Of a stretch of DNA of 64,000 bases, positions 53,589 to 64,000 are shown piece by piece; positions within the stretch are counted from its first letter, which is position 1; every line of letters begins with the position of its first letter. The notes under the pieces were generated by a model that did no database searches, was not told the DNA's origin, and worked only from the letters and a program-made list of their open reading frames with translations. Source of the DNA: Strobilurus pachycystidiatus (Eukaryota; Basidiomycota; Agaricomycetes; Agaricales; Physalacriaceae); assembly GCA_019915135.1 (NCBI GenBank), contig JAHLMK010000031.1:186001-250000 (forward strand). Direction: 5' to 3'. The translations under genes were made by a program, and so were the position numbers.

Positions 53589-56500
53589 ATGGACAGCAAT
53601 ACTGCAGAACGCAAGCGCGGTTGGCGCGATCGTCTCTCGTTGAATGTGCGGAGTCGATCGAAGAGCCCTGCTCCTTCCACAGCACTTTCTGAACGCCAAT
53701 CGGACGATGTCGTCGTCCCTCCTGCCCAGGCCAAAGGGGAGACAGATAAGAAAGGTTTGCCTCTCTCTCCGTCTTCCAGCAATTGCTGTCTGATATTCAA
53801 TCAGCACCTTCTGTCTTCTCTCGCCTCAAATCGAAAATGAAGCGGCCAGCCCGCTCATCTCGCTCTACCAACCCGTCTCCGTCTCCGTCTCACGGCTCTT
53901 TGTCAGCCCCGTCTTTCAGTACCACCTCTCTCACCCATATTCCGTCTCCGTCTCCCGACCCCGTTCCATCTCCGTCTTCCAACCTTTCTTCTGTTATCCC
54001 TATGCTGTCTCCGTCTCCCGCTTCGAACCATTCGCCTTCTCCGTCTCCCAACCCTATGCTGTCTCCGTCTCCCAACCCTATGCTGCTCTCGTCTCCCAGC
54101 CTTTCACGATCTCCGTCTCCCGTCATCATGCCATCTCCGTCTCCCAACGCTATGTCTCCTCCATCTTCCACCTCGTCGCCGGCTCCGTTGTCCGGCCCTA
54201 TGCCGTTCTCGTCTCCCATCCCTTTGCCGATCTCGTCTCCCATCCCCTTGCCATCTGCATCTCCCGCCGCCTCGCCTTCCCCTTCTCCGATCCTCCAACA
54301 GCAGACTCCGGGGGGCACATTCGCTCCATTGATGCCCGCCTCGCTGTCTCCAGCATCTGCCACTGAATCGTTGCCATCGACCTCTCACCCGGCGCCATCG
54401 ACCGCTCACCCGGCGTCATCTACCGCTCACCCGGCGCCATCGAGCGCTGTCCCGGCGCCGTCCGCCAGTCAACCGTCAGTCTCAGACAAAGCCAAAGCGA
54501 TGCTCCAGAAGCTGGCTAAGGCAACCAGTGGCGTCATCAACGTCGACAATGCCGCCGTCTGCGTGAACGTCCTTAAAGAGGCGGCTGAGATTGCCGAGAA
54601 TCTCCCCGTCATCAAGGCAGTGGCAGGCATTGTTACGCATCTCATCAAAGTTGTGGACGTACGTGGCTCGTTTATTCTTTGCATCGTTGCCTCTGATTCC
54701 GTATTAATTCATCTGCAGGAATACCAAGAGTGCCGCGAGTCGTGGGCGCGCTTGATGACAGCGCTCGGGACGCTTTCTACATTCATGGCCGTGTTTGCAC
54801 ATGAAGCCCAGATCCAGGACCTCCCATCTGACACGTTTGCCGCATTCAAGCCGCTTGAGGACACGCTTGTGGAGATCTTTCTCGCCTGGAGCAAGTTCAA
54901 CGACAAGAACTTCATTGCCGTCGGCTTGGATCGCGATGATTTCAAGCAGAGAGGTGACGAACTCACAAACAAGTTGTGGAAGACATTGTATGTCCTCCAG
55001 GTAAGCACATATTGGGTTTGCTGTGCACATGAGTTGATTTTGAGGCCAGAGTAACCAAACTGTGTACGCGCGCATTGACAGTGCACATAACCGAAAGGTA
55101 CTTGCCAAGATGGATGGGGCACAGGACGAGCAGACCAAGATGATCCGCGACATACATGTGTGGATGAGTACAACAGTGACTTCTTGTCATACTACTCAAC
55201 CGCTCGGCCTCCTTCCATGCCCATCTCCCTCAGAGTACTTTGAGGGGCGAGATGACATGCTTCTGCGGCTCACAGGCATCTTCTCCTCGCGTGTGGTGAC
55301 GCTCCTTGGAGGAGAGGCGTCCTCATCCCGTATGGAGTCTATTCTCAATATGTTTGTCAGAGAATGTGGAATGTGGTATGTAGTGTATTCTCTCAGTGTG
55401 CCAAATCTCATTCTTCACGACCAGCTTCTCAGGTGTTCACTATGTGAATGCAAGCTCCAAGGAGCGTCTTGAGGCAGATCTCAAGCTGTTCAGTGGTGCA
55501 GCTGAACTTGGTCCTGCCCGCTCTGCTATTTGTTCAAGGCCTGGGCTTCTGCTCATTGTTACCAACATCATGGACAGGAATTTTCTTGCCTGTCTTCCAC
55601 GCTCTCTTGAGCTTTGCATATTATTATGTGGCACAGATCAGACCTTGGAGATGTCTGCGTCACCGGGACAATCCTGGAAGTTGGATGAATCTGTTGATGA
55701 TGAGGTTATCATTGAACGGGTGAGAGGAGCACTGGTGGAGCCTGAGAAGAAAAGGCGTGTGGCAACATTGGTGGCAAAAGGTGGCACGGGGAAGACACAG
55801 ATAGTGACAAAATTTGTAAAAGAAAATCAAGCAAGGTATGTATGTATTTTCTTTCACTCATTGATTCAGAGCTAATTGTGATTATATAGCTTCTCTGATG
55901 TTATCTTTGTCAATGCTAGCTCAAGTGAAAAACTTACACAGCAAGACAAGATTGTTGCAGAGCAACTTCAACAATCTCTCCACAGCTATTTGAATGGTAC
56001 TCCAGAGAACTGGCTTGTCATCTTTGACAATGCAGATGATCCTGCCCTTGATTTATCACCCTTTCTCCCCTCTTCTAATCATGGCAATGTGATCATTACA
56101 AGCCGTAATATTGAGATTTGTGAGCATGCATCCAAGAATTGTGATATTCTTGTTCATGACCTTGAGCCTGATGCTGCAATTACAATGCTACTTTCACGAG
56201 CCAAATCCAATGATTATACAGCTGCCAGAAACGTTGTTGAGACTTTTGCATATCATGCTTTACCAATTGCCATAGCTGGTGGTTATATTGCTTCTCACAC
56301 CACTTGCTCTATTACAAGCTATCTTAAGCGTTTTAAAGACCGTCGCAAAGAGCTTCTTGACTCTAAAGCACAACAGAGCATAGATCGCTATTCACAAAGT
56401 ACTCTTGGTGCATTCCTTCTTAGCTTTGAGCAACTTTCAGATAATGCAAAGCTTATCATGCAGTTGTGCTCTTTCTATCTCTATGCTGATATTCCCATTG

Positions 56501-58233
56501 CCATGCTTTGCAATGCTGCAGAGAACTCTTCTGAGCTTGCTCTTTTGGGTGATGAAGCAGTCTCAACAATTGTGATGGATCATTTAGAAAAGTTTGCTCT
56601 ATGCTCTGTTGATGAAGCAGTTGATGAGATCATCAAGCTTTCTCTTGGTATATATGCACCGGATAGTGATTTACTTTCATTTCATCCTGTCATTCATGAA
56701 TGTGTGCTATATACTATAGCTTTTCCTCATTCTGAAGTGAAGCAGACAGCACTTATTGTATCTAGTCGTGGTATGCCTTGGGATAGCTCATCTACTTCAT
56801 ATGCTCTTCGAAGATATATTCTTCCACATGCCACACATAGTTGGGAGGACAATATCAGTTTGATATATACATGTGAAGCCTTGGCATTGCTTTATACAGA
56901 TGCCGGAAAATGGGCTGCAGAGGAATCACTACGACGACGGATAGTAGATGTCCAAATAAAGATTCTGGGAAAAGACAACCTAAAAACGCTTACTGCGATG
57001 ACCTATCTTGCAGCTACATATCACCACCAAGGGAAATATGCAGAGGCAGAGGTACTTAAGAGAGAGGTGCTTGAAGCAAGTAAGGTGATTCTGGGAAAGC
57101 GTCACCCAGGCACGCTTAGTGCAATGGCCAATCTTGCAAGTACATATCGTCATCAAGGAGAATATGCAGAGGCAGAGGTACTTGGGAGAGAGGTGCTTGA
57201 AGCATGCAAGGTGATTCTGGGAGAGCGTCACCCAGATACGCTGACTGCAATGGCCAATCTTGCAAGTACATATTGTGAACAAGGAAAATATGCAAAGGCA
57301 GATGTACTTGAGAAAGAAGTGCTTGAAGCACGCAAGGTGATTCTGGGAAAGCGTCATCCAGACACGCTTCGTTCAATGGCCAGTCTTGCAAGTACATATA
57401 ATTATCAAGGGAAATATGCAGAAGCAGAGATACTTGGAAAAGAGGTGCTTGATGCAAGCAAGGTGATTCTAGGAGTGAGTCACCCAAACACAATTATTGC
57501 AATGGGCAATCTTGCAAGTACATATTGTCATCAAGGAGAATATGCAGAGGCAGAGGTACTTGAGAGAGAGGTGCTTGAAGCATGCAAGGTGATTCTGGGA
57601 GAGCGTCACCCAGATACGCTGACTGCAATGGCCAATCTTGCAAGTACATATTGTGAACAAGGAAAATATGCAGAGACAGATGTACTTGAGACAGAAGTGC
57701 TTGAAGCACGCAAGGTGATTCTGGGAAAGCGTCATCCAGACACGCTTTGTTCAATGGCCAATCTTGCAAGTACATATAATTATCAAGGGAAATATGCAGA
57801 AGCAGAGATACTTGGAAAAGAGGTGCTTGATGCAAGCAAGGTGATTCTAGGAGTGAGTCACCCAAACACAATTACTGCAATGGGCAATCTTGCAAGTACA
57901 TATTGTCATCAAGGAGAATATGCAGAGGCAGAGGTACTTGAGAGAGAGGTGCTTGAAGCAAGGAAGGTAATTCTGGGAGAGCGTCACCCTGCTACACTTA
58001 GGATAATGGCCAATCTTGCATTCACATACTATTGTCAAGAAAAATATGCAAAGGCAGAAGTGCTTGAGAAAGAGGTGCTTGAAGGAAGACAGGTGATTCT
58101 GGGAGAGAATCACCCCAATACGCTTGAGACAATGGCCAATCTTGCAGTTATATACCGTTGTCTGGAAAAATATGCGGATGCAGAAATACTTGAAGCAAGG
58201 CAGACGCTCTTACAGACAGAAACCCCAGATTAG
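53589..58233 (+). CDS. NLR-B: intact NLR with P-loop-less plus catalytic NTPase units and TPRs
   Basis: Exons are 53589-53754, 53805-54658, 54719-55000, 55050-55375, 55425-55835 and 55890-58233. Introns are 49-60 nt, and the protein is 1,460 residues. Residues about 75-280 are Ser/Pro-rich repeats (SPSPSPNPM type). A helical domain follows (DKAKAMLQKLAKATSG, NLPVIKAVAGIVTHLIKVVD). From about residue 500 comes an NTPase-like unit with LLGGEASSSRM where a P-loop is expected. A catalytic NB-ARC follows: P-loop AKGGTGKTQ near 660, Walker B LVIFDNADD near 721, VIITSRN, and HALPIAIAG near 800. Ten TPRs run from about 1037 to the end. Genes of this class sense ligands through TPRs and oligomerise through NB-ARC. 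I do not recognise the N-terminal effector domain, and ligand and output are unknown. Confidence 0.9.
56961..58233 (+). repeat. TPR array of NLR-B, 10 units with a 378 bp higher-order repeat
   Basis: Ten 42-residue units share the YCEQGKYAKADVLE/EVLEARKV/ILGKRHPDTL pattern. Units 3-5 and 6-8 are nearly identical, so a three-unit (378 bp) block was duplicated in tandem. The array differs in unit number and order from that of NLR-A. Confidence 0.9.
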
Positions 58234-59151
58234 GAACAATTTGCAATTACATTGTAAATATATATACTAAAATTTGAATTTGTGCAATGTACTGCTCACA
58301 TTGGCTAGATAATGAGTCAGACAATCTCTACAGGTATGTATTTGTAAATTCATCATGAAAGGTAGGACTAAATACAGCTAACGCTCAAAAACAATAACAT
58401 GTGCCGGCATCCTTGTTTGTCCGGCCCATGCATCTACCCTTGGTGGGGTGCTGTAGGCTTACCAGCCCCTGACTGCAGTGTTTTCTTCCTCCCTGCATCC
58501 TTTAGGAGCTCCTCATCCCTCCCCGCCAAAGCCCCGCCCTCCACATTCCAGCCAACTCCACATGCATCAGTCCATCATGTCCCCCCCTGCGCCTGGCTGA
58601 TTGTGTGTCTATGCATCACCCGGGACCGGATCACAAAATGGAAGTGTGGTGATTGTGGGCGAGTGGAGAATTTCTCATCCTTTGCCATCCTTTCCTGTCG
58701 TATGGGTCAAGCCCACCCTTTTCTGCCAAATGAGCCCCACAGCATGGTGCAGTGTATCGGGAGAGCAAAGAGGGATCCCGGTGTAGTTGATCTCACCGGA
58801 CAACAATCCATGCCCGCCCGCATCAAGCTGGTACTTATCTCACTGTGACTCCTTCGCCAACATGCCATAGAGTAGTAAGTAGTTGTGCGGTATGTGTATG
58901 TGCATATATTTTGACGTGGCCCATTCATTGCGGGAGCATAGCACATCCCAACAAGCCTGGCACTTACTCAAAGGTTCACACCTTGAATCAGGCAGTCGTA
59001 AGGTCATTATACAAAGAGTTCCAATATGTAGTCAGTACAGATGTAATATGAACAACAAAAAGGGAAAGAAAGGATTATAAGTTACGGAGATAAATACTAA
59101 AAGAAAAGGATACTGCGGCATAGAACAGGAGTGTCAAATATATCCTGCCAC
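58234..59151. other. NLR-B 3' flank
   Basis: An AT-rich polyadenylation region is followed by sequence homologous, in inverted form, to 7.48-8.45 kb. That includes a decayed piece of the GGTase-I beta flank around 58.63-58.81 kb. Beyond 58.82 kb I see nothing coding. Confidence 0.5.
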
Positions 59152-59622
59152 TTATACATCTTGCCTGTTCTCATTGATTTCCACCCTCTCCTCCCACGCC
59201 TTTGCATCAACCACGGCCTCGAGGTCCACCGGCGTAGCAGGCAGCACGCTCGGGCTCGCGCTGTGTGAGTACGTTGTACCCCGGTGGATATCCCGGCCCC
59301 TTCCTCTCTCACCCGAAGCAGACGAAACAGAGCGTGACAGCCTCTCCCTCGACGGACTCCACATCGGTGCCCTCTCCAACTCTCTCTCCATCCTCGACCT
59401 CGAGCGCCTAGACCGCGCCTCCCGATGCGGATACTCCTCCTCTCTACTCGGCGAGCGCGTTGTCCGGCCGCGTCTTGCTGCAGGTAAATCAGTAGTCAGC
59501 TCCTCACCCCCTACAACCCCAACCTCCCAACTCCTCTCCCACACCTCCCGCACACCCCACCTCCTCTCTCCAAACACCTCCTCACCACCCCCCGTTCCCC
59601 CTGTTCCCCCACTCCCCCCCAC
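59152..59622 (-). CDS. Possible C-terminal part of an Arg/Ser-rich protein
   Basis: An open frame of about 156 codons ends at 59152. It has SRRSRSRMERELERAP, SPSRERLSRSVSSASG and an acidic DLEAVVDAKAWEERVEI tail. The upstream side is Gly-rich and runs into the purine-rich repeat beginning near 59.76 kb. If real, the gene is therefore truncated at its 5' end. No domain was recognised. Confidence 0.3.
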   Translation of the reverse strand: MGGSGGTGGTGGGEEVFGERRWGVREVWERSWEVGVVGGEELTTDLPAARRGRTTRSPSREEEYPHREARSRRSRSRMERELERAPMWSPSRERLSRSVSSASGERGRGRDIHRGTTYSHSASPSVLPATPVDLEAVVDAKAWEERVEINENRQDV

Positions 59623-59759
59623 AAGAGAGATATCCCCATGCCGGATCCTGAAATCAGGCGCGGCTCAAACGCGTCGGCGAGCGGGAGCCGGCCTTGAAGA
59701 AGATGACGCCGGCGGCTTTGAGGGCGTGGTGGTGGTGGGGCCGGAGGAAGAGCTCCGGC

Positions 59760-60920
59760 GCGTGCGTAAGTGAAAGAGGGTGAGGGAAGGGAAGGAGGGG
59801 GGGGGGGGGGGGCGGGTGTTGATGAGCGAGGAGTAGGGAGGGGGAGGGGCGTTGACGAGGTCCGAGGAGGGGGAGGGAGTGCGATGCGGTGGGAGAGAAA
59901 AGGCGTTGGTGACCCAGATTAGGAGAGTCGTCCTCTCGTCCTGCTGCCGACGCCGCGGAGTGTTTGACTCTGAAGCCGACGGAAGGGCAACTTTCGTTCC
60001 TGGTCCCGTTCCTGCTGCCGCGTCCTTCGTTCCCGCGGTTGCCGTGTCCATGTGGGTGACTGTCTGGTAGTTTGTCCATGGAGGGTGGTGTCTGGTAGTT
60101 GGTTGGCGCGGTCTGTGGGTGCTAGTCGGATCGACGCGGCGGTGGATGCTTCGCCGGCGGGGTAGCTCGGGCCGTCGTAGTCGTGGTAGTAGCTCAACCC
60201 GCTTCACAATAAATTTTGTTCCCGACTTGGTCTGATCCCGCCGAACGTCGTGGAAAGTCGATAAACTCTCCGCGGCTGTCTGCCACAGAAAGTCATCGGT
60301 CGTTTGCCGGCTCCGTTTGGATTTCCTGCTCCTGCGTACTGCGAGGATTGGAGGTCGGAATGTGGTGGAGGGACTGATTGCGGTTTGCTTTAATCCGAGG
60401 CGAGGGATTTGTCCTCGTCGCGGCGCCGGGTGTTTGCAGTGAAGGGCGTCGATGATTGGTGAGGGCTGCGAGGAGAATGAGATTAGTATGTTGACGACGG
60501 GTAAGAAGGCAAATGACTGGCAAAAGGAGACTGCGAGGCGAGTGGATGTATGCGCTACTCGGTGAAGGGCAGCGAAGTAAAAAATCGTTGAGCGTACGTA
60601 TAAATGACCGGATATATGCGTCGCGCACGCCGCACGAGAGAAACGAAACGAAAGCAAATACACGTACCCTCACGTTCAGGTATGTCAGGGTAGATAACCT
60701 CGTCTCAAACCTTGCCATCTCTGTCGCCTTTCCGTGCATGCCGTCCTCGTATGATACTGTCCTGTCAAAATCGCGTTCAAAAGTGATGGCGGACGGAAAA
60801 GAAAACAAACGTACGTTGAAGGCCCTCGCCAATCCCAATTCGAGCGCGTCGTTTCTGAGTCCGAACCCGATGCCGGCGTGTGACGCCTTCAATCGCTATG
60901 AATGCGATGGCGGTGGGAGC
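59760..60920 (+). repeat. NLR promoter module, copy C
   Basis: It repeats the order seen at 52.6-53.4 kb. A purine tract with an uninterrupted G-run near 59,797-59,813 is followed by TTGACGAGGTCCGAGG near 59,851, then GCGTCGCGCACGCCGCACGA near 60,618. No NLR exon follows. Confidence 0.5.
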
Positions 60921-60929
60921 GAGATCCGG

Positions 60930-62115
60930 GACGAAGGCAGAGAAGAATAGTGGATGGCGATGGTGGTGGTGTCGGCCGCGGGACGGGAAAGTCGTCCTAA
61001 TCGCGCCGCCGTCGAGTGTTTGGTTCGAAGCGCGTTCGTTATGGGAGCGGGGCTGGAAAGGATAATGTTAGTATGTGGATGAGATGCTGGGAAGGAGAGG
61101 GGATTTAGGGAAAGCGTACGCAGAGATGCGCGGATATCGCCCCATGAACGAGTGAATGCACGCACCATGCCCACGTTTGTCGGCGTTCATTCTCGTCTCT
61201 CCCTGCGTCCATCATACCATTTCTCCGGCGCCTATCCGTGCGTTTCGTCCCTCGGATGACACTATGCCGTCGACGTCGCGTTGACGACTGATGTTGCCGC
61301 TCCCAGAAGGAGCGGACACACGTCTGATTGGGCTCCCATATCCGACGTGTGTGGTATGCCAGTTCATGCTCTGTCAAGGCGATGGAAGGAGCTGTTGGGA
61401 TTGGGCGAGTGATTGTTTCGATTGGGCGAAGGCGGGGAGGAGTAGACGGCTATGGTGGGTATTGGCACAAAGCGTAAAGCCGTCATCGTCCTGCCGCCGC
61501 CGCGGGGTGTTTGCGTTGAAGCTCGGGAGGGGATGGGATTGTCCTTGGTGGGCTGTTAGAGAATGAAAACGGGCGTCAGTGTCTTGTGAGAGAGATGGAG
61601 AATGGATGAGTCGGCCCGCGAAAGAACTGCGGAGTGGACGCGCGGCAGCGGAGAGGACGGGGGGATGTGGTGAGCGTACGCGCCGTGCAGGTATGCGTGG
61701 TTCACGCTGCAGGATCCGAAAAGAACGAAAAGAAAATCACGCACCCCACGTCAAGGTCTGCTCTGCTTCAGATCGTCCCTCCTGCTTCCTTCCCGTCGTG
61801 CAGCGCGATGCGTTGTCGCGTCCGAGCTCCATGCCGGATCGAAGGTGGTTGTTGTGGGAGGAAGGAAGGAAGCCGATCAGGGTCACATCAGAGTTTGCCT
61901 TTCGACGTACCTTGATCTCTCACAACGACGACGACCACAGGACGACGATATGCACAGTCGGCGCGATAGGTCCCCGTCGAATTCGTTTCACGCGCGGAGT
62001 CGACACGCCTGCCCTTCAAGTTTCTCTCGTCGAACAGGCATAGGTCCAGTTTGCTCCCAGACCCGATTGCCGATTGCGACTCGCGCGACCTCCTCGCATA
62101 AAGGCGACCCATCAC
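60930..62115 (+). repeat. NLR promoter module, copy D, with relic of exon 1
   Basis: Blocks matching copy B recur: CGTTTCGTCCCTCGGATGA near 61,240, CGATTGGGCGAAGGCGGGGA near 61,419 and TATGCGTGGTTCACGCTGCA near 61,692. A stretch at 61,920-62,010 resembles the leader and first exon of the NLR genes (CGCGGAGTCGACACGCC) but is not open over the expected length. Confidence 0.5.
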
Positions 62116-63699
62116 ACTGATTAGCCTGTTGGCAGTGTACGCCGTTTGTCCCTACCCTCGAAGTTCCTGGAACCGATTATATCGCTAGTTGACATCTGGG
62201 CCGTTTCGTATTCCACATACACAATTGCTTTTGATCTTGTCAGGATCTTCTAGTCATGGTCCCCAATTAGTCTTTCTCCCTAGAGACTGGCTCCATGGCA
62301 GTGCGGCTCGAGCTCACGAGGACCTCGCCATCGAAGCGGTACGCCATCGAACGTGAGCCCTACGGTGGGGTGCTACACGATGTGTGCCATGACGACTCGT
62401 CATCCTGCCAGAACGCGCAAGGTTCAAAGTGAATGTTTTCTTCGTTTGTTTCACTGGCCGAAAACTGATGTGCTTCGCTGGATAGCATGACTTGTATGCA
62501 TTTCCTGGGTCGATACTTCATTTGGAGTACCTATCTACACCAGGTCGCTGTCTCGACGCGCCGCGCGAGCTTTTCGTCCCGGCGTGCTGTGCGCAAAGCT
62601 CCAGGTGAGTAACATATGTCGCTCTCTGTTTGTGGTGCCATCAATTTGCTTTCAGGATTCACAACGCCTTACGAGCGCGTTCATTTGAGCGGGCGCGAAA
62701 AACTCGCGCGCAATTGTGCAGGCGTTGATTATGGTAGGTTCGTCTTGGACAAACCAGATCCCATTCACTCATTCGGCAGTGCTCAGACGTTCCTTTTCTA
62801 CGCGACGTACGCGTATGTTGAAAATTTATCCGAACGCCTAACCCGTATCCTGGACCCAGCCGTGCATGGTGGGAAGTTAGCGCTACCGTCTCGAGGAGGC
62901 CTACTGTTGTCGAGTAGGTGCATTCTCGTCTGTCTTTCACGGGCTGTTACCGTGGAGTCATGCAACCTTGATCTTCCTGAGCAGGTCCAATAAATCTCGC
63001 GCTGTATCTTCCTCTTGGTTGCTAAACCCGACGAGATAGAAATCTCGACATGCGGAGGCCAATTGTGGGATGACGCTCTAGTACAGGTGCGTCGTTTCCC
63101 TTCCCGCTTTTGGATCCGGGAGATGTGGGCGTGTAGGATCATCGACGGTGCCCCGTGCGGTATGTATACGCGGTAAGCGAATCTGGTCGCGCATTTAGCT
63201 TATTCTCACAGTAGATCTCGAACTCGCGCGCTTCGTGGACCCGGCGGCGGACGGGCTCGAGGAGAGCAAAGATATTGCGACGAATCTGGCTGTCTACCAT
63301 CTTCGGAACCAGTCAAGTATGCCTTTATCGTTTATCGCACTTGCTGTTAGCGTGTGGTGAACTGCGCTAATGATACTATGAAATCTCTTTCCTCCGTCTC
63401 TTCTCCTTCTCGCGTCGATGGTGCGATGGCGCATCGTAATGATATTCCGAGGCGTCAGCTGTGAACGAACTTGAACCAACGACCGGACCATTTGTGATGG
63501 CTCCCGCCGGGTCTGTTCGAGTTCATCTTTTCTGTCTGCTTTAAGCATTCTTTCTCGGGGTCTCGTCCGTCCGAGACCGGAGGCAGTGATGGTGGCTGTA
63601 TGGTGGGAGAAACCCAGAGATCAGTGTGACACAGCCGTAACGTCTGATAGCACATCTTGACAGCAAACCACGACGACCACAGCACGACTCAGCACAACC
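62116..63699. other. Unassigned region before NLR-C, with possible decayed exons
   Basis: Some pieces look exon-like, for example an intron-like GTGAGT...TTTCAG at about 62,606-62,655. A coding-like stretch DLELARFVDPAADGLEESKD lies near 63,215-63,275. I cannot join them into a gene. The last 150 bases resemble the NLR leader. Confidence 0.35.
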
Positions 63700-64000
63700 A
63701 TGGATACGAATGCCGCTGAAAGCAAGCGCGGTGGGCGCGCTCGCTTCTCGTTGAATCGGCTCACGCGGAGTCGACAGGATAGCCGCGCTCCTCCCGCAGT
63801 GCCCTCCGACCGCCCCGCGGGTGACGAGATAGCCATCGTCACCCATCCCAAGCAGACCGAAGGGAGGCAAGACAAGAAAAGTGCGTCTTCGATTGATAAC
63901 CCGGCAATTGGTTTGACATTAGTCCAGCAAAATCGTTCCTCTCCGTACCAATGCCGAAATGGCGCCGGTCGGACCGCTCATCTGGTTCTCACGCCAACAG
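63700..64000 (+). CDS. NLR-C: 5' end of a third NLR family member, cut by window end
   Basis: Exon 1 (63700-63880) is 181 nt and ends in phase 1 after QDKK, like exon 1 of NLR-A and NLR-B. It starts MDTNAAESKRGGRARFSLN, compared with MDSNTAERKRGWRDRLSLN in NLR-B. A 47 nt intron (GTGCGT...TTGACAT...TCCAG) leads to exon 2 at 63928 with KWRRSDRSSGSHAN, parallel to KMKRPARSSRSTN. The rest lies outside the window, so its integrity is unknown. Confidence 0.75.
   Translation, partial: MDTNAAESKRGGRARFSLNRLTRSRQDSRAPPAVPSDRPAGDEIAIVTHPKQTEGRQDKKSASSIDNPAIGLTLVQQNRSSPYQCRNGAGRTAHLVLTPT

Larger units (their letters stand above)
52310..58815. repeat. Arm B of the large inverted duplication
   Basis: It contains the promoter module (52.31-53.59 kb), the intact NLR-B and its 3' flank, matching arm A (7,480-31,540) in reverse. 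It is about 6.5 kb. Arms A and B are separated by about 20.8 kb holding the host-gene island. Confidence 0.8.

Noticed and set aside
59797..59813. Uninterrupted G-run as a possible quadruplex regulatory element
   Set aside because: A homopolymer in a low-complexity purine tract is prone to sequencing length error. There is no independent sign of function.

Overview
The window looks like nuclear DNA of an Agaricomycete-type basidiomycete. The evidence is the 47-64 nt spliceosomal introns with CTRAY-like branch sites in nearly every gene, a GATA factor of the long-spacer basidiomycete type, a ROT1 chaperone gene, a short heme-thiolate peroxidase, a tandem BTB family, and NLR (STAND) genes ending in kinesin-light-chain-type TPRs. 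All calls come from reading the sequence; no database search was run.

Layout. 1-7.6 kb is mostly non-coding: a possible DUF6699 gene, one intact two-exon conserved fungal gene (4.36-5.72 kb), and fragments of MSH4 and of geranylgeranyltransferase-I beta. 8.6-30.3 kb is NLR-A (minus strand), split in exon 4 by a 16,585 bp Ty3/gypsy-type LTR retrotransposon (12,088-28,672). 30.4-33.1 kb carries two copies of the NLR promoter module. 33-41 kb has no gene I can support. 41-51.8 kb is a host-gene island: GATA factor, heme-thiolate peroxidase, a degenerate kinase-like gene, three BTB paralogues (one broken) and ROT1. 52.3-58.8 kb is an inverted second copy of the NLR block with an intact gene, NLR-B. 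59.8-62.1 kb holds more promoter-module copies, and a third family member, NLR-C, starts at 63.7 kb and runs off the window.

Retrotransposon. Its LTRs (1,701 and 1,694 bp) differ, where I compared them, only by a 7 bp tandem duplication. It is flanked by a 4 bp target duplication. Translation of its core appears to use a TGATG stop/restart between gag and protease and a GGGTTTT -1 slippery site between protease and RT-RNaseH-integrase. Downstream of pol are three further genes with introns: a sense gene with a Zn2Cys6-like cysteine cluster (650 aa) and two antisense genes (311 and 427 aa). The two antisense genes share an identical TATA context. This is the most unusual cargo in the window.

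NLR genes. NLR-B (six exons, 1,460 aa) and the pre-insertion form of NLR-A (1,617 aa, all exons still in frame) share this order: Pro/Ser-rich linker, helical domain, a P-loop-less NTPase-like unit, a catalytic NB-ARC, then TPRs (10 and 14 units). The two NTPase-like units look like an internal duplication, because the same intron position and phase precedes the same VNASS motif in each.
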